From contig CAMCIC010000016.1 in assembly GCA_945874895.1 (NCBI GenBank), forward strand, positions 1 to 64,000: 64,000 nt of DNA, given 5' to 3'. This DNA is from Akkermansia muciniphila. Lineage in GTDB: Bacteria > Verrucomicrobiota > Verrucomicrobiia > Verrucomicrobiales > Akkermansiaceae. Under the pieces are notes generated by a model, which saw only the letters and a program-made list of their open reading frames with translations, did no database searches and was not told the DNA's origin. Positions within the stretch are counted from its first letter, which is position 1, and every line of letters begins with the position of its first letter. The position numbers were made by a program, and so were the translations under genes. Shown in pieces: positions 1-8,902 of this stretch.

Positions 1-136
1 AGCGCCCGCAAGGGCAACCAAACCAACCACCAAAAACAAAGCCGCTATGGTGTCTCAATTATGAGGCAACGATCCCGATCATTCAGGAACCTTTCGGTGT
101 GCTCGATTTATGAGGCAACAGGCGCGCGCCCCTCGC
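1..136. other. window edge, no supported gene
   Basis: This stretch lies downstream of the leftward symporter gene. I see no complete gene. On the minus strand, from about position 48 leftward, one frame would encode a hydrophobic Ala/Leu/Val-rich stretch resembling a signal peptide, but it lacks a good start codon and is cut by the window edge, so no gene is called. Confidence 0.3.
59..119. repeat. short direct repeat pair
   Basis: The 12-base sequence TTATGAGGCAAC occurs at 59-70 and again at 108-119, in the same orientation, 49 bases apart start to start. It lies just past the end of the leftward symporter gene. Function is unknown; it could be a regulatory site of a gene outside the window or chance. 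Confidence 0.4.
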
Positions 137-1768
137 TCATACTGGCGAAGAAGTGGACCTTTCATCTTTTCGCCGGAAGCAAAGGGAGATGCCTGCCGTC
201 ACAATCGTTCCAAACATGATGCGCCAGGGAAATTCGATGATGGGAAACCAATCGGGGTTGTGATACAGAGCGTTTCCTGTGATCATGTGATGCAATTCGT
301 TCGGAAGATTGCTGAGCAGGGCAACTGCGATGAATCCGGCCATCATCGCAATGACATTTCCCAAATCATTGCCTCGATTTTTCGTAAACAAGCCGACCAT
401 AAAGATGCCAAGCAGTGAACCGTAAGTGTATCCGAAGCTTCCCAGTATGATTCCGATAATGCTCAACGATGGGTTAAGGGCCTTGATCAGAGCGGTGAGA
501 AGCCCGATGGTGATGAGAATCAGAGTGAAAGCAAAGGTGCTGAGTTTGATGATGCGCACCCGTTTCGATTCATCTTCTGGTGTCCTGAACCAACGAAAAT
601 GAAAGTCCCTCGAGTAACTGGTGGCGAGGGAATTCAGCGCCGTCCCCAAGGATCCCATGGTCGTGGCAAGAACCCCCGCTACCACCAGACCGCGCAGGCC
701 AGGTGGCATCATGGTGATGACGAAGTGGGGGAAAATTCGCGCGCTATCCGGCACTCCGTTCGCTGACGGGAGATGCGGGTCGATATGGAAATGCGTGTAA
801 AAGACATAGAGGAGAATCCCTATGCTTAAGACGGCAAAGGTTACGGGAATGTCGGCAACACCTGAGAGAATGGTGGCCAGGGCACTTTGGTTTTTATTTT
901 TTGCCGTGAGCATCCGCTGCACCATGTCTTGATCCGTGCCGTGGGTCGCCATGGTGACGAATAGCGATCCGAGAAACGCCGACCAAACCGTGAACTCGGA
1001 AGCCAATACACTTTTGATTTCACCCCAAATGCTGCTCGCAGGGACATCGCCCTTCCATTGCCACAGAGTCAAGTCCCTAGGACCATTCAGCTTGGCTGAA
1101 ACTCCATCCCATCCACCAGGAATATGACCCAATAAAAAGAATAACGAAAACCCGAGCGCAGCGAAGAGAACCAAAATTTGAATCACATCGGTCCAGATCA
1201 CGGCCTTGATGCCACCCACAGAAGTGTAGGCTGCGGTGAGCAGACTGATCAAAACAAGCCCTACCCCAGTGATCCAAAACTGTTGCCAAGGCGACATGAC
1301 ACGCTCGGGATTCCAATGATTCCATATCACGACCAATAGCAAAGTAGGAACCCATAAGCGAGTTCCACTGGCAAGGGATCGGGTGAACAAAAACACCATG
1401 CTTGCGAAGCGTCTGGTTTGCGGCCCGAAGCGTGATTCGAGAAATTCATAAATGCTGACGACGTTGTTTTTATAGTAAGCGGGGATGAATACCGTGCTCA
1501 CCACGACACGAGCCAGCAGATACCCGACCATCAATTGGGCGTAAGTGTAGTTGTGATTCTTAAAGCCCTCACCCGGTGTGCCAAAAAATGTCCCAGCGCT
1601 GATTTCTGAAGCGAGAATGGATGCCAGCACTGCCCACCAAGGGATCGAGCGGCCCCCCAGTGAAAATTCCGATACATTGCCGCTCTGTCGACTGAAATGA
1701 ATTCCGATTCCGATGATCACGGCGAAATACAATCCAAGGATGATCAAGTCCCATACATATGCTTGCAT
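137..1768 (-). CDS. sodium:solute symporter (SSS family)
   Basis: An integral inner-membrane protein of the sodium/solute symporter family, which couples Na+ entry to uptake of a sugar, organic acid or similar solute. The protein is about 543 residues with roughly 13 hydrophobic segments. Near the N-terminus is a conserved SSS segment (FSLGGRSIPWWAVLAS followed by a small-residue-rich helix), and the central part holds a TAAYTSVGGIKAVIWTD block typical of the family. The substrate cannot be told from sequence. The ATG at 1768 is chosen; an in-frame TTG at 1816 would add 16 residues and overlap the end of the upstream PBP gene at 1794. The gene lies immediately downstream of the PBP on the same strand, so the two may be cotranscribed, but no functional link is evident. 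Confidence 0.85.
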   Translation of the reverse strand: MQAYVWDLIILGLYFAVIIGIGIHFSRQSGNVSEFSLGGRSIPWWAVLASILASEISAGTFFGTPGEGFKNHNYTYAQLMVGYLLARVVVSTVFIPAYYKNNVVSIYEFLESRFGPQTRRFASMVFLFTRSLASGTRLWVPTLLLVVIWNHWNPERVMSPWQQFWITGVGLVLISLLTAAYTSVGGIKAVIWTDVIQILVLFAALGFSLFFLLGHIPGGWDGVSAKLNGPRDLTLWQWKGDVPASSIWGEIKSVLASEFTVWSAFLGSLFVTMATHGTDQDMVQRMLTAKNKNQSALATILSGVADIPVTFAVLSIGILLYVFYTHFHIDPHLPSANGVPDSARIFPHFVITMMPPGLRGLVVAGVLATTMGSLGTALNSLATSYSRDFHFRWFRTPEDESKRVRIIKLSTFAFTLILITIGLLTALIKALNPSLSIIGIILGSFGYTYGSLLGIFMVGLFTKNRGNDLGNVIAMMAGFIAVALLSNLPNELHHMITGNALYHNPDWFPIIEFPWRIMFGTIVTAGISLCFRRKDERSTSSPV

Positions 1769-1793
1769 GAGAAGGATCTTTGCCAGAACCTCA

Positions 1794-3572
1794 TCAATTG
1801 TCGAGACGGTTGACAATTTCCGAAAGGAATTGTTTCAGCCTTTGTTCCTGAGCGATGACCTGCGGTTGATCAAAGCCAACCCAGATGGCCGTGGATCCCT
1901 TGCGTCCCAGTCGCAGCATCCAAGCCTCGCGCTCGGAACCGGTGGCTCCCGTGAAAATTTCCGAACCGCTGGTTTGAGTTAACACTTCGAGCGCGGAGCG
2001 TGCTGCATTCGGATGTAATGCGGAAAAATATATTGGTTCGTTTTTTACGATGGTTTCTTTCTCTGAGTTCCGAATCTCGCGGATGAGAAACGGCATCGGC
2101 CTTTGACCTTTGTTCGCCAGTGTGGCGAGACCGATGGCCATTTCCATCGGCGTAGCGGATGCGGCACCGCGGTAGAGATCCTCGTTCTGGGCAAAGGGCC
2201 CGCTGAGACCACAGCGTCTTGCGATGCGTTCCACTCCTTCCGGACCGATGGGGCTGCCTGTGCGAACCGGACTTCCAGGATAGACGGGGCGACCTCTCTG
2301 AGCGGCTGCGGCAGCGACGTATGGCTCGAATGCCGTGCCTAGGTCCCGTCGAGCCGCATGGCTGCGATCGAACGCGGAATCTTCATATTTTCTTCCGCCG
2401 ATTTGCGCGAGAATCGCCCCTGTTTTCGTCTCTAAGGTCACAGCCGTCATCTGCAGATACTCTGGATTGCCGTTTCCCTGATGGTTGGCAAGAGTCGGTG
2501 CGCGATAGGACTTGTCTTTCTCGAGTGAAGTCAGGGCATTCTGCAATTCGTTTTCGAGCCTGTGCTGCCAGCTCATGTCGAGTGTGGTGTAAATGTGCAG
2601 ACCGCCCATCTGAATTTCCTCGGCGGACACTCGCTTGTTGGCCTCTTTGATGACTGCCTGAATGGCATAGGATTTTTCCGTGATCGCTTTTTCCGGTTGG
2701 ATGATGTGGATGGGCTCGGCGACGATGCGTTGACGATCTTCCTCAGTGATGAATTTCATCGCAATCATGCGTTGTAGGACCTGATCCCTTTGCTCGAGCG
2801 CAGCGTCCCGATCCCGCCATGGCGAAAAAATATGCGGTCCGCGTATGATGCCCATCAGCATTGCGCACTCGGAATCGCTTAAGTCTCGGACATTATTGCC
2901 GAAATAATTCTGAGCTGCATCCTGCACACCAAAGTGGCCTGCGCCGACCCCGAAATAAATTCGATTCAGATACCCCGCCATGATCTGTTGCTTGCTGTAG
3001 TGTTGTTCCACGCGCAGCGTGAGTGCAATTTCCAGAAATTTGCGATGCAACGATTTTGCTCGGATTTCGTAGGTGTTACGAGCGAGTTGCATGGAAAGCG
3101 TCGATGCTCCCTGGGTGAATTTTCGATCCTTGATGTTGCGTAGGGTCGCACGTGCTAGGCCGCGCACATGAACTCCTGAGTGGGAAAAAAACTCGGCATC
3201 TTCCCGCGCTTGCAGTGCCTTGACCATGAAGGGCGGAAGATCCTCGAAACGAATGAGGTCGATGTTGGAGCCGATCACGGCATCGATTTCTTTGTCGAAA
3301 CGATCGTAAACATGATTGCGCTGGGGCAGGCGACCTACCTGCTCGATGTCATAAGTCGACGACAGTGACAGGTAGTAAAGGCAAAACAGAAGCAGAGCGA
3401 GCAGGCTGAACGAACTGGTCCAGACGATGAATCGGATCAGTGGGTGGTAGCGCGCGGGGATCCCTCTCAACCAGCGCGCGGGAGGTTCCTGCGGCCGCCA
3501 CGACATGCCTGAATGGTAACGGCGAATCATGACGGTGTAAAGGTGGATCGCAGTTTCGAAGAAGCTTGTCAT
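1794..3572 (-). CDS. class A penicillin-binding protein with degenerate transpeptidase half
   Basis: A bitopic peptidoglycan glycosyltransferase of 592 residues. A cytoplasmic N-terminus is followed by one membrane segment (about 45-70) and a GT51 domain with its motifs intact: EDAEFFSHSG at 124-133 (catalytic Glu124), GASTLSMQLARN near 155-166, RKFLEIALTLRVE near 177-189, and QQIMAGYLNRIYFG near 195-208. It should polymerise lipid II. The C-terminal half aligns with a penicillin-binding transpeptidase domain, but the catalytic SxxK position reads T-A-F-E (413-416), no SxN motif is recognisable, and the KTG(T) region reads GATGSE. Cross-linking activity is therefore unlikely. At 592 residues it is shorter than typical class A PBPs (about 700-850). 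The ATG at 3572 gives a sensible N-terminus. It is divergent from nadC, with 58 bp between the starts. Confidence 0.88.
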   Translation of the reverse strand: MTSFFETAIHLYTVMIRRYHSGMSWRPQEPPARWLRGIPARYHPLIRFIVWTSSFSLLALLLFCLYYLSLSSTYDIEQVGRLPQRNHVYDRFDKEIDAVIGSNIDLIRFEDLPPFMVKALQAREDAEFFSHSGVHVRGLARATLRNIKDRKFTQGASTLSMQLARNTYEIRAKSLHRKFLEIALTLRVEQHYSKQQIMAGYLNRIYFGVGAGHFGVQDAAQNYFGNNVRDLSDSECAMLMGIIRGPHIFSPWRDRDAALEQRDQVLQRMIAMKFITEEDRQRIVAEPIHIIQPEKAITEKSYAIQAVIKEANKRVSAEEIQMGGLHIYTTLDMSWQHRLENELQNALTSLEKDKSYRAPTLANHQGNGNPEYLQMTAVTLETKTGAILAQIGGRKYEDSAFDRSHAARRDLGTAFEPYVAAAAAQRGRPVYPGSPVRTGSPIGPEGVERIARRCGLSGPFAQNEDLYRGAASATPMEMAIGLATLANKGQRPMPFLIREIRNSEKETIVKNEPIYFSALHPNAARSALEVLTQTSGSEIFTGATGSEREAWMLRLGRKGSTAIWVGFDQPQVIAQEQRLKQFLSEIVNRLDN

Positions 3573-3630
3573 TTCCCGATCAACGGAAATGCCACTTGAT
3601 ATTCTATTGATTTTCCTTTAGTCCCTTCAC

Positions 3631-4482
3631 GTGCCAAATAGTCTACATGCATGGTTGATTGATCGAGCTTTGTCCGAGGATATCGGGGCAGGTGATTTGA
3701 CAGCGCAGTATTTCGTTCCAGTCGATCGGCAAGCGACAGCCCTCGTAGTGGCGAGGCAAGAGGGGGTCATCGCGGGCGTAGAATTGGCAAGAGAGGTCTT
3801 CCAAACTGTCGATTCATCGCTGGATGTGGCGGTGATGATCGAAGATGGCGCACGGGTGACAACTGGTGCCATCGTGATGAAAATCTCAGGCTCAGCGCGA
3901 GGCATTCTTGCCGCCGAGCGAACTGCATTGAATTTTATGCAGCACTTGAGCGGCATTGCCTCTCAGACCTACGAATATGTGAAGGCTGTCGAGGGCACGA
4001 AAGCAAGAATTCTCGATACCAGAAAAACGACACCAGGTTGGAGGTTGTTGGAGAAAGCGGCGGTGGTCAGTGGAGGAGGAACGAATCATCGCATGGGTCT
4101 CTACGATCGGGTCATGGTGAAGGACAATCACCTTGTCAGCGAAGGCGCAATGCAAACTCTGCAGGATGCCATGAGGCAGTTATCGGTCGATCATCCTGAA
4201 GTAGAGGTGGAGGTGGAAGCGGATCATTTGGATCAGGTCGAGGCATTTCTCGGTATGGAGGAAGTGGATTGCATTCTCTTAGACAACATGACTCTCGAAG
4301 AGATGAAGAAAGCGGTCCAGCTACGGGGCGTTCGTATTCGACCTACTTTGGAAGCCAGTGGGGGAGTGACTTTATCTACGGTGCGGGCGATTGCAGAAAC
4401 AGGAGTGGATTTTATCTCCGTGGGTGCCTTGACCCATTCCGTCAAAGCCATGGATCTTGCTCTAGATTTTGTGGGCGCATGA
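3631..4482 (+). CDS. nadC: nicotinate-nucleotide pyrophosphorylase (quinolinate phosphoribosyltransferase)
   Basis: A cytoplasmic enzyme of de novo NAD synthesis that converts quinolinate and PRPP to nicotinate mononucleotide, CO2 and PPi. The 283-residue length is usual. The diagnostic block ILDTRKTTPGWR followed by AVVSGGGTNHRMGLYDRVMVKDNH carries the quinolinate/PRPP-binding Arg, Lys and His residues. The C-terminal part has the expected beta/alpha barrel segments (VEVEVE..DHLDQV, ILLDNM, LEASGGVT, ISVGALTHS). The start is GTG at 3631; no in-frame ATG lies close by, and the GTG frame begins exactly at the conserved N-terminal helix. The stop overlaps the birA start (ATGA), implying translational coupling. 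Neither nadA nor nadB is in this window. Confidence 0.96.
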   Translation: MPNSLHAWLIDRALSEDIGAGDLTAQYFVPVDRQATALVVARQEGVIAGVELAREVFQTVDSSLDVAVMIEDGARVTTGAIVMKISGSARGILAAERTALNFMQHLSGIASQTYEYVKAVEGTKARILDTRKTTPGWRLLEKAAVVSGGGTNHRMGLYDRVMVKDNHLVSEGAMQTLQDAMRQLSVDHPEVEVEVEADHLDQVEAFLGMEEVDCILLDNMTLEEMKKAVQLRGVRIRPTLEASGGVTLSTVRAIAETGVDFISVGALTHSVKAMDLALDFVGA

Positions 4483-5213
4483 GGAGTTTTACGACGTCGT
4501 CCGGGTTTGTCATTCGCTGGTATGATTGCGTGGGATCCACCAACGATGAGGCTCGCACTTGGTCGGAGTTAGGTGCTCCCGATGGTTCGGTGGTTTGCGC
4601 TGATCAACAAACCGCGGGTCGTGGCCGACGCGGAGCCGCGTGGATCAGTCCGGTAGGGGAAGCGTTGGCATTTTCGCAAATCTTGCGCCCCACTATGGCT
4701 CGTGCTTTGTGGCCGCGATTGGCGCTGGTGGCGGGATTGGCGGTGGCAAAAACCCTCGAGGCGCATGGGATCGCGGCGGAAGTCAAGTGGCCTAACGATG
4801 TCTGGGTGAAGGAGAAAAAAATCGCTGGAATCCTTGTGGAATCAACGGGTGATGCCGTGATCGTGGGTGTGGGCTTGAATGTGAATCCCGTGGATTTTCC
4901 GCAGGACATCGCCGCTATCGCTACATCCATGCGAATCGAAACGGGGCGTGAGTATAATCGTGAGGAGTTGTTGATCGCATTGAGCCGCAGCATCATGTTG
5001 CACTCACAGCGCATTGAAGCGGATTTTACAGATATTCTCAGGGATCTTCGCGAGCGCTGCGCTCTAACAGGAAAACGCGTCTCTCTGACTTTGGGTCATG
5101 AAACACATATGGCTCGCGTCATGGGGATCAGTGACCATGGAGAGTTGTTGATCGAGCGTCATGGGCATGTGGAAGCCATTTGGCAGGCGGATCAGATTCG
5201 AGTAGTGCATTGA
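4479..5213 (+). CDS. birA: biotin--[acetyl-CoA-carboxylase] ligase, monofunctional
   Basis: Biotin protein ligase activates biotin with ATP and transfers it to the lysine of biotin carboxyl carrier protein. This 244-residue protein has the catalytic and SH3-like C-terminal domains but no N-terminal winged helix, so it should not act as the biotin-operon repressor (class I, BirA-type without DNA binding). Visible motifs are STNDEA near the N-terminus, the biotinyl-AMP loop GRGRRGAAW, KWPNDVWV, and KIAGILVES. The start ATG at 4479 overlaps the nadC stop by four bases and gives the standard N-terminus. Its 3' end is convergent with the photolyase gene, 4 bp apart, with no room for a terminator. 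Confidence 0.95.
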   Translation: MRSFTTSSGFVIRWYDCVGSTNDEARTWSELGAPDGSVVCADQQTAGRGRRGAAWISPVGEALAFSQILRPTMARALWPRLALVAGLAVAKTLEAHGIAAEVKWPNDVWVKEKKIAGILVESTGDAVIVGVGLNVNPVDFPQDIAAIATSMRIETGREYNREELLIALSRSIMLHSQRIEADFTDILRDLRERCALTGKRVSLTLGHETHMARVMGISDHGELLIERHGHVEAIWQADQIRVVH

Positions 5214-5217
5214 TCCC

Positions 5218-6636
5218 TCAGCGCTGCTGATTCTTGTGCTTCTGGAATATCTCGAGGGTGCGCAGTCGCTCGGTATTGTGGTCGACGATGGGAAGCGGAT
5301 AGTCGGGTGCAATGGGATGTCCCTTTTCGGGAGCAGCCTGAAAGAGTTTTGCGGGGACATGGACCAATTCCGGCACCCATCGTTTGATGTAAGTTCCCTG
5401 TGGATCGAATCGCTGGGTTTGCGACCATGGATTTTGGATGCGAAAATAGGGTGCGGCATCAGCTCCCGTGCCTGCAGACCATTGCCAACCGCCGTTGTTC
5501 GATGCGATTTCGCCATCGATCAAATGTTGCATGAACCAACTTTCCCCTAGTCTCCAGTCGTAGTGCAGGTCTTTCGTGAGAAACATCGCCACGATCATCC
5601 GCACGCGGTTGTGCATGTGACCGGTCGCCAAGAGCTCTCGCATTCCTGCGTCCACGATGGGAAATCCCGTGCATCCCTCTTGCCAAGCATGGAGCTTCTC
5701 ATCTGGCTCATCCCAAGGCAATCCACGCCAAGATGCGGAGAATTCCTGTTCGAGAACTTCTGGGAAAAAATGCAGGATGGCGAAATAAAACTCCCGCCAC
5801 GCCAACTCTTTCAGATAGGTGTGATGATTGGATCTTGCCGCGGGAGGAGCATCAAGCATGGCTTGTTGCGTGATTTCGTATATGGTTCGCAAGGAAAGGA
5901 GCCCGAAGCGTAGGTCTTGGCTGATGCGAGTGGTGCCATCGATGGCAGGTAGATCGCGTTTCTCAGCATAGCTCGCGATGCGTTGTTCGAGCGCTGTGCG
6001 GAATCGTTCACGAGCGGCTTTTTCTCCGCCAGGTAGCAGCTGGGCTGAACACGCATCAAGTCCCCATGTTGCCAGCGAGGGCATCGGTTCCGATGTCGGC
6101 AGCGGGGGAGTGTGCAATCGAAGAATTTTTGCAACGGGCTTTTCTTTGGGTTGTGCCAGCCAGTTCTTGGAGTAGGGATTATACACCCTGTAGGGTTGCT
6201 GACCGCCCGTCAAGATTTGCTCGGGACTGTGCAGGCTGACGTCGTGCATAGCGTGTACTTTTACGCCCAGTTCGTCGCATAGACGATGCACATCTTTTTC
6301 TACGGACTTTCCGAAGGGATCGGGATCTTGCTGGAAGTAGAGTGCGTCGGCCCCGGTTTCGAGTATCAGCTTCCGCAGGGCATCCACGGCACGGCCCTGT
6401 CGAATGACCAACCGACTGCCCAAAGTGTGCAAATTGGCGTCAAGCGATTGCAAACACTCGCAGAGAAATTGCTGGCGGTTGACTCCTGTCCATGAATGTT
6501 TTTTGTTCCAGGAGGAAAGGATGTAACAAGGTAAAACCGCTTCGCATTGCTGGGAAGCGGTTTGCAGAATCTTGTGATCGGAGATCCGCAGATCTCGCCG
6601 ATACCAGTAGATTCCCAATCGGTAGGAATGTGTCAT
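5218..6636 (-). CDS. phrB: deoxyribodipyrimidine photo-lyase
   Basis: A cytoplasmic light-dependent DNA repair flavoprotein that splits cyclobutane pyrimidine dimers. The 472-residue length is typical for a class I CPD photolyase. The N-terminal half is an alpha/beta antenna-chromophore domain beginning YWYRRDLRISDH. The C-terminal half carries the FAD-binding region: LKELAWREFYFAIL, NRVRMIVAMFLTKDLHYDWR, and NNGGWQWSAGTGADAAPYFRI, which include the Trp and Asn positions of the electron-transfer and FAD sites. A cryptochrome cannot be ruled out, but the motifs fit a bacterial photolyase. ATG at 6636. The gene is convergent with birA, and the AP2-like small gene lies upstream on the same strand. 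Confidence 0.95.
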   Translation of the reverse strand: MTHSYRLGIYWYRRDLRISDHKILQTASQQCEAVLPCYILSSWNKKHSWTGVNRQQFLCECLQSLDANLHTLGSRLVIRQGRAVDALRKLILETGADALYFQQDPDPFGKSVEKDVHRLCDELGVKVHAMHDVSLHSPEQILTGGQQPYRVYNPYSKNWLAQPKEKPVAKILRLHTPPLPTSEPMPSLATWGLDACSAQLLPGGEKAARERFRTALEQRIASYAEKRDLPAIDGTTRISQDLRFGLLSLRTIYEITQQAMLDAPPAARSNHHTYLKELAWREFYFAILHFFPEVLEQEFSASWRGLPWDEPDEKLHAWQEGCTGFPIVDAGMRELLATGHMHNRVRMIVAMFLTKDLHYDWRLGESWFMQHLIDGEIASNNGGWQWSAGTGADAAPYFRIQNPWSQTQRFDPQGTYIKRWVPELVHVPAKLFQAAPEKGHPIAPDYPLPIVDHNTERLRTLEIFQKHKNQQR

Positions 6637-6693
6637 CTTGCGCTAACAAAGCCTTGAATGACGGCGACGCAAGAAAAACTTCCGACCCAGTGG

Positions 6694-7029
6694 TTACTTT
6701 TTGCCTTTGGCCGATGCAGCAACTTTAGCGGATTTGGTGGACTTTTCCGCTTTGGTTGCTTTTTTGGGGCCTATGATTTTTTGTCCTTTGTGAATGGTGG
6801 AATCACTGAACGTGCCATCTACCAACTTGGCTTTGCCAAGAACGTCTTTCAATTCGCTGAGAGCTGCTTCCGCTGCTGCGAGAGATTCTTTCGCGCTGCC
6901 ATACTGACGGTCAGAGAAGTATCTCACAAACGATTGGCCCCTGCGGGTGATATACAAGCGCCATCCAAGGAAGGCGGAATTCTCGTAGGTGAAACGAGTT
7001 AGGTTCTTTTTTGAATGGTAATTGCTCAT
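6694..7029 (-). CDS. small AP2-like protein with Lys/Ala-rich tail
   Basis: A protein of about 111 residues that I cannot name with certainty. Residues about 15-65 (AFLGWRLYITRRGQSFVRYF, then a helix rich in Ala) have the layout of a compact AP2/ERF-like DNA-binding fold: three short beta-strands followed by an amphipathic helix. The last about 25 residues are Lys/Ala/Ser-rich (KKATKAEKSTKSAKVAASAK), resembling the basic tails of bacterial histone H1-like proteins. Nucleic-acid binding is an inference from this. The ATG at 7029 is chosen over an in-frame TTG at 7083. It is divergent from rpoA and upstream of the photolyase. Confidence 0.55.
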   Translation of the reverse strand: MSNYHSKKNLTRFTYENSAFLGWRLYITRRGQSFVRYFSDRQYGSAKESLAAAEAALSELKDVLGKAKLVDGTFSDSTIHKGQKIIGPKKATKAEKSTKSAKVAASAKGKK

Positions 7030-7153
7030 GGGATGGGACGATTGTTCCAAAGCAGGCACTACCACAAAATGAGCCCTTATCAATAAGAAAAGCGGATGTT
7101 TCAGGATGCTGTGTCATGCAAAAAGACAGATTTCACATTCGACAAAAATTTAG

Positions 7154-7182
7154 TTGTCAAATCCTCCGAAATCGTCTTAATT
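7154..7182 (+). promoter_or_regulatory. candidate sigma70-type promoter for rpoA-rplQ
   Basis: TTGTCA (7154-7159) and TTAATT (7177-7182) are separated by 17 bp in the 256-bp gap between the divergent AP2-like gene and rpoA. Transcription would begin about 100 bp before the rpoA ATG. The match is moderate and untested. Confidence 0.3.
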
Positions 7183-7285
7183 CGCCGCCCCGCGAGTCCA
7201 TTCATCGCCGTTGGTCCTCTTCATCCGTCGTCATGGCGGTAGTTTGCTCGCGCAGAAGAGGGTAACCCGGTTACGCTACACACCT

Positions 7286-8392
7286 ATGTCAACTGAAACA
7301 GAAGAAGTCAAAAAAGTCACCCAATTGGGTCGATTTGAACTGCCGAATCGTCTTGCCAAAAACGAGGATACCGCCACTGATGTCTATGCACAATTCGTGG
7401 CAGAACCCTTCGAACGCGGCTACGGACACACTCTAGGTAACTCCCTGCGCCGCGTGCTACTCGGCTCTCTGGAGGGAGCTTCCATCACCTCCGTGCGCAT
7501 CGCCGGCGTACAACACGAATTCTCCAGCCTTCCAGGCGTGGTAGAAGATGTGACTGACATCATTCTCAATCTCAAAAAAGTCAAGTTTCTCCATCACGAC
7601 AAAGAGCCACGCGTGCTGAAAATCCATGTGGAACGCGATGGCCTGGTTACAGCAGGTGATATCATCGAAGACACCATGTATGAAGTGGTGAACAAAGACC
7701 AGTTGATCTGCACTCTCGACCGCAAGGTAAAGTTTGATTGCGAGTTCGAAGTCCGCGTTGGTCGTGGCTTTGCTACTGGTGAGGAAAATAAGCGCAAGGA
7801 CCAAGCCATTGGTGTGATCGCGATCGATTCGATTTTCTCGCCCGTGACACGTGTGAAATACGCTGTTGAAAGCGCTCGCGTGGGCGAAAAGACGGACCTC
7901 GACAAACTGCTGCTTGATATCTGGACCGACGGTCGTATCACACCACAAGAGGCCCTGCTCCAAGCTTCCGCTATTCTTCGTCACCACCTCGATGTGTTCG
8001 TGAACTACGACGACAACTTGGTGAACTTTGATGCCGCTCCTGCTGAATCCACTGAGGAGAATGCCGCCCTGAAGAAGCTCTTGAGCATGAGCGTCAACGA
8101 GATCGAACTCTCGGTGCGTGCCGCCAACTGCCTCAACAACGCGAACATCACGACGGTGGGTCAATTGGCCACCAAAACCGAAGCCGAGATGCTCAAATAC
8201 CGCAACTTCGGCAAGAAGTCCCTCAACGAAATCAAGGACAAGCTCGTCGAGCTGGGACTGTCGTTGGGCATGTCCATCGATCCCTCACTCTACTCCGGTC
8301 CCTCCGTTGCCTTCCGCGCCCCTCGTCTGGGTGGCGAAGAGGAGTCGCAAGTGGGTCTGGCCGATCTTATCGCGCAAAACCTTGATGATTAA
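7286..8392 (+). CDS. rpoA: DNA-directed RNA polymerase subunit alpha
   Basis: The alpha subunit that dimerises to nucleate RNA polymerase assembly and, through its C-terminal domain, contacts UP elements and activators. About 368 residues. The N-terminal domain shows EPFERGYGHTLGNSLRRVLLGSLEGA, the classic assembly motif, and the C-terminal domain shows ELSVRAANCLNNANITTVGQLATKTEAEMLKYRNFGKKSLNEIKDKL in normal form. The extra C-terminal tail (about 40 residues after the alpha-CTD) makes it longer than the E. coli protein (329). The ATG at 7286 is chosen, since the open frame upstream lacks conserved sequence. It lies 42 bp before rplQ, the usual gene order, but rpsM, rpsK and rpsD are not upstream here. 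Confidence 0.97.
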   Translation: MSTETEEVKKVTQLGRFELPNRLAKNEDTATDVYAQFVAEPFERGYGHTLGNSLRRVLLGSLEGASITSVRIAGVQHEFSSLPGVVEDVTDIILNLKKVKFLHHDKEPRVLKIHVERDGLVTAGDIIEDTMYEVVNKDQLICTLDRKVKFDCEFEVRVGRGFATGEENKRKDQAIGVIAIDSIFSPVTRVKYAVESARVGEKTDLDKLLLDIWTDGRITPQEALLQASAILRHHLDVFVNYDDNLVNFDAAPAESTEENAALKKLLSMSVNEIELSVRAANCLNNANITTVGQLATKTEAEMLKYRNFGKKSLNEIKDKLVELGLSLGMSIDPSLYSGPSVAFRAPRLGGEEESQVGLADLIAQNLDD

Positions 8393-8434
8393 TCCAACCG
8401 TTTCCTTACCATTTAACTAGAAAGACTATTTCCG

Positions 8435-8845
8435 ATGAGACATCGTAGCAGCAAATCCAAACTCAAGCGCACCGCCGCGCATCGCCGTTCCTTGCTCGCC
8501 AATCTGGCATGCAGCCTGATCGAGCATGGACGTATCAAAACCACCTTGGGTAAAGCCAAGGCGCTCCGCCCTGTTGCGGAAAAGATGGTCACTCTCGGCA
8601 AGAGCGGTGATCTTCATGCCCGTCGTCAAGCGATCGCCTTCTTGCGTCAGAAAGAAGTGGTGCAGAAATTGTTTGCCGAAGTGGCACCCGCTGCCGCCAG
8701 TCGTGCCGGTGGCTACTGCCGTATCACGAAATTGGGCGCACGCATGACCGATGCCGCACCCATGGCTTACATTGAGTTCTGCGACACACCCGTGAAAAAA
8801 GAGGAAGTCGCTGCCGTTGCGGAAGAGGCAAAAGCCGAAGTGTAA
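8435..8845 (+). CDS. rplQ: 50S ribosomal protein L17
   Basis: Large-subunit ribosomal protein lying near the exit of the peptide tunnel. The 136-residue protein begins [20 protein letters not shown], the conserved L17 N-terminus, and continues with [33 protein letters not shown] and the C-terminal [22 protein letters not shown] block. A Glu/Ala-rich tail ([16 protein letters not shown]) extends past the core. It is cotranscribed with rpoA and followed by a strong terminator. Confidence 0.97.
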   Translation: MRHRSSKSKLKRTAAHRRSLLANLACSLIEHGRIKTTLGKAKALRPVAEKMVTLGKSGDLHARRQAIAFLRQKEVVQKLFAEVAPAAASRAGGYCRITKLGARMTDAAPMAYIEFCDTPVKKEEVAAVAEEAKAEV

Positions 8846-8870
8846 TACTCACCGACTTCACTATTTCGAA

Positions 8871-8902
8871 AAGACCGGCTGCACGCAGTCGGTCTTTTTT
8901 TT
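8871..8902 (+). terminator. rho-independent terminator after rplQ
   Basis: An 11-bp stem (AAGACCGGCTG / CAGTCGGTCTT, one G-U pair) with a CACG loop is followed directly by eight Ts. It ends the rpoA-rplQ unit, 25 bp after the rplQ stop. Confidence 0.9.

Noticed and set aside
7457-8164. Long antisense frame across rpoA (235 codons)
   Set aside because: Shadow of rpoA codon usage; no homology-like motifs and no independent start context.
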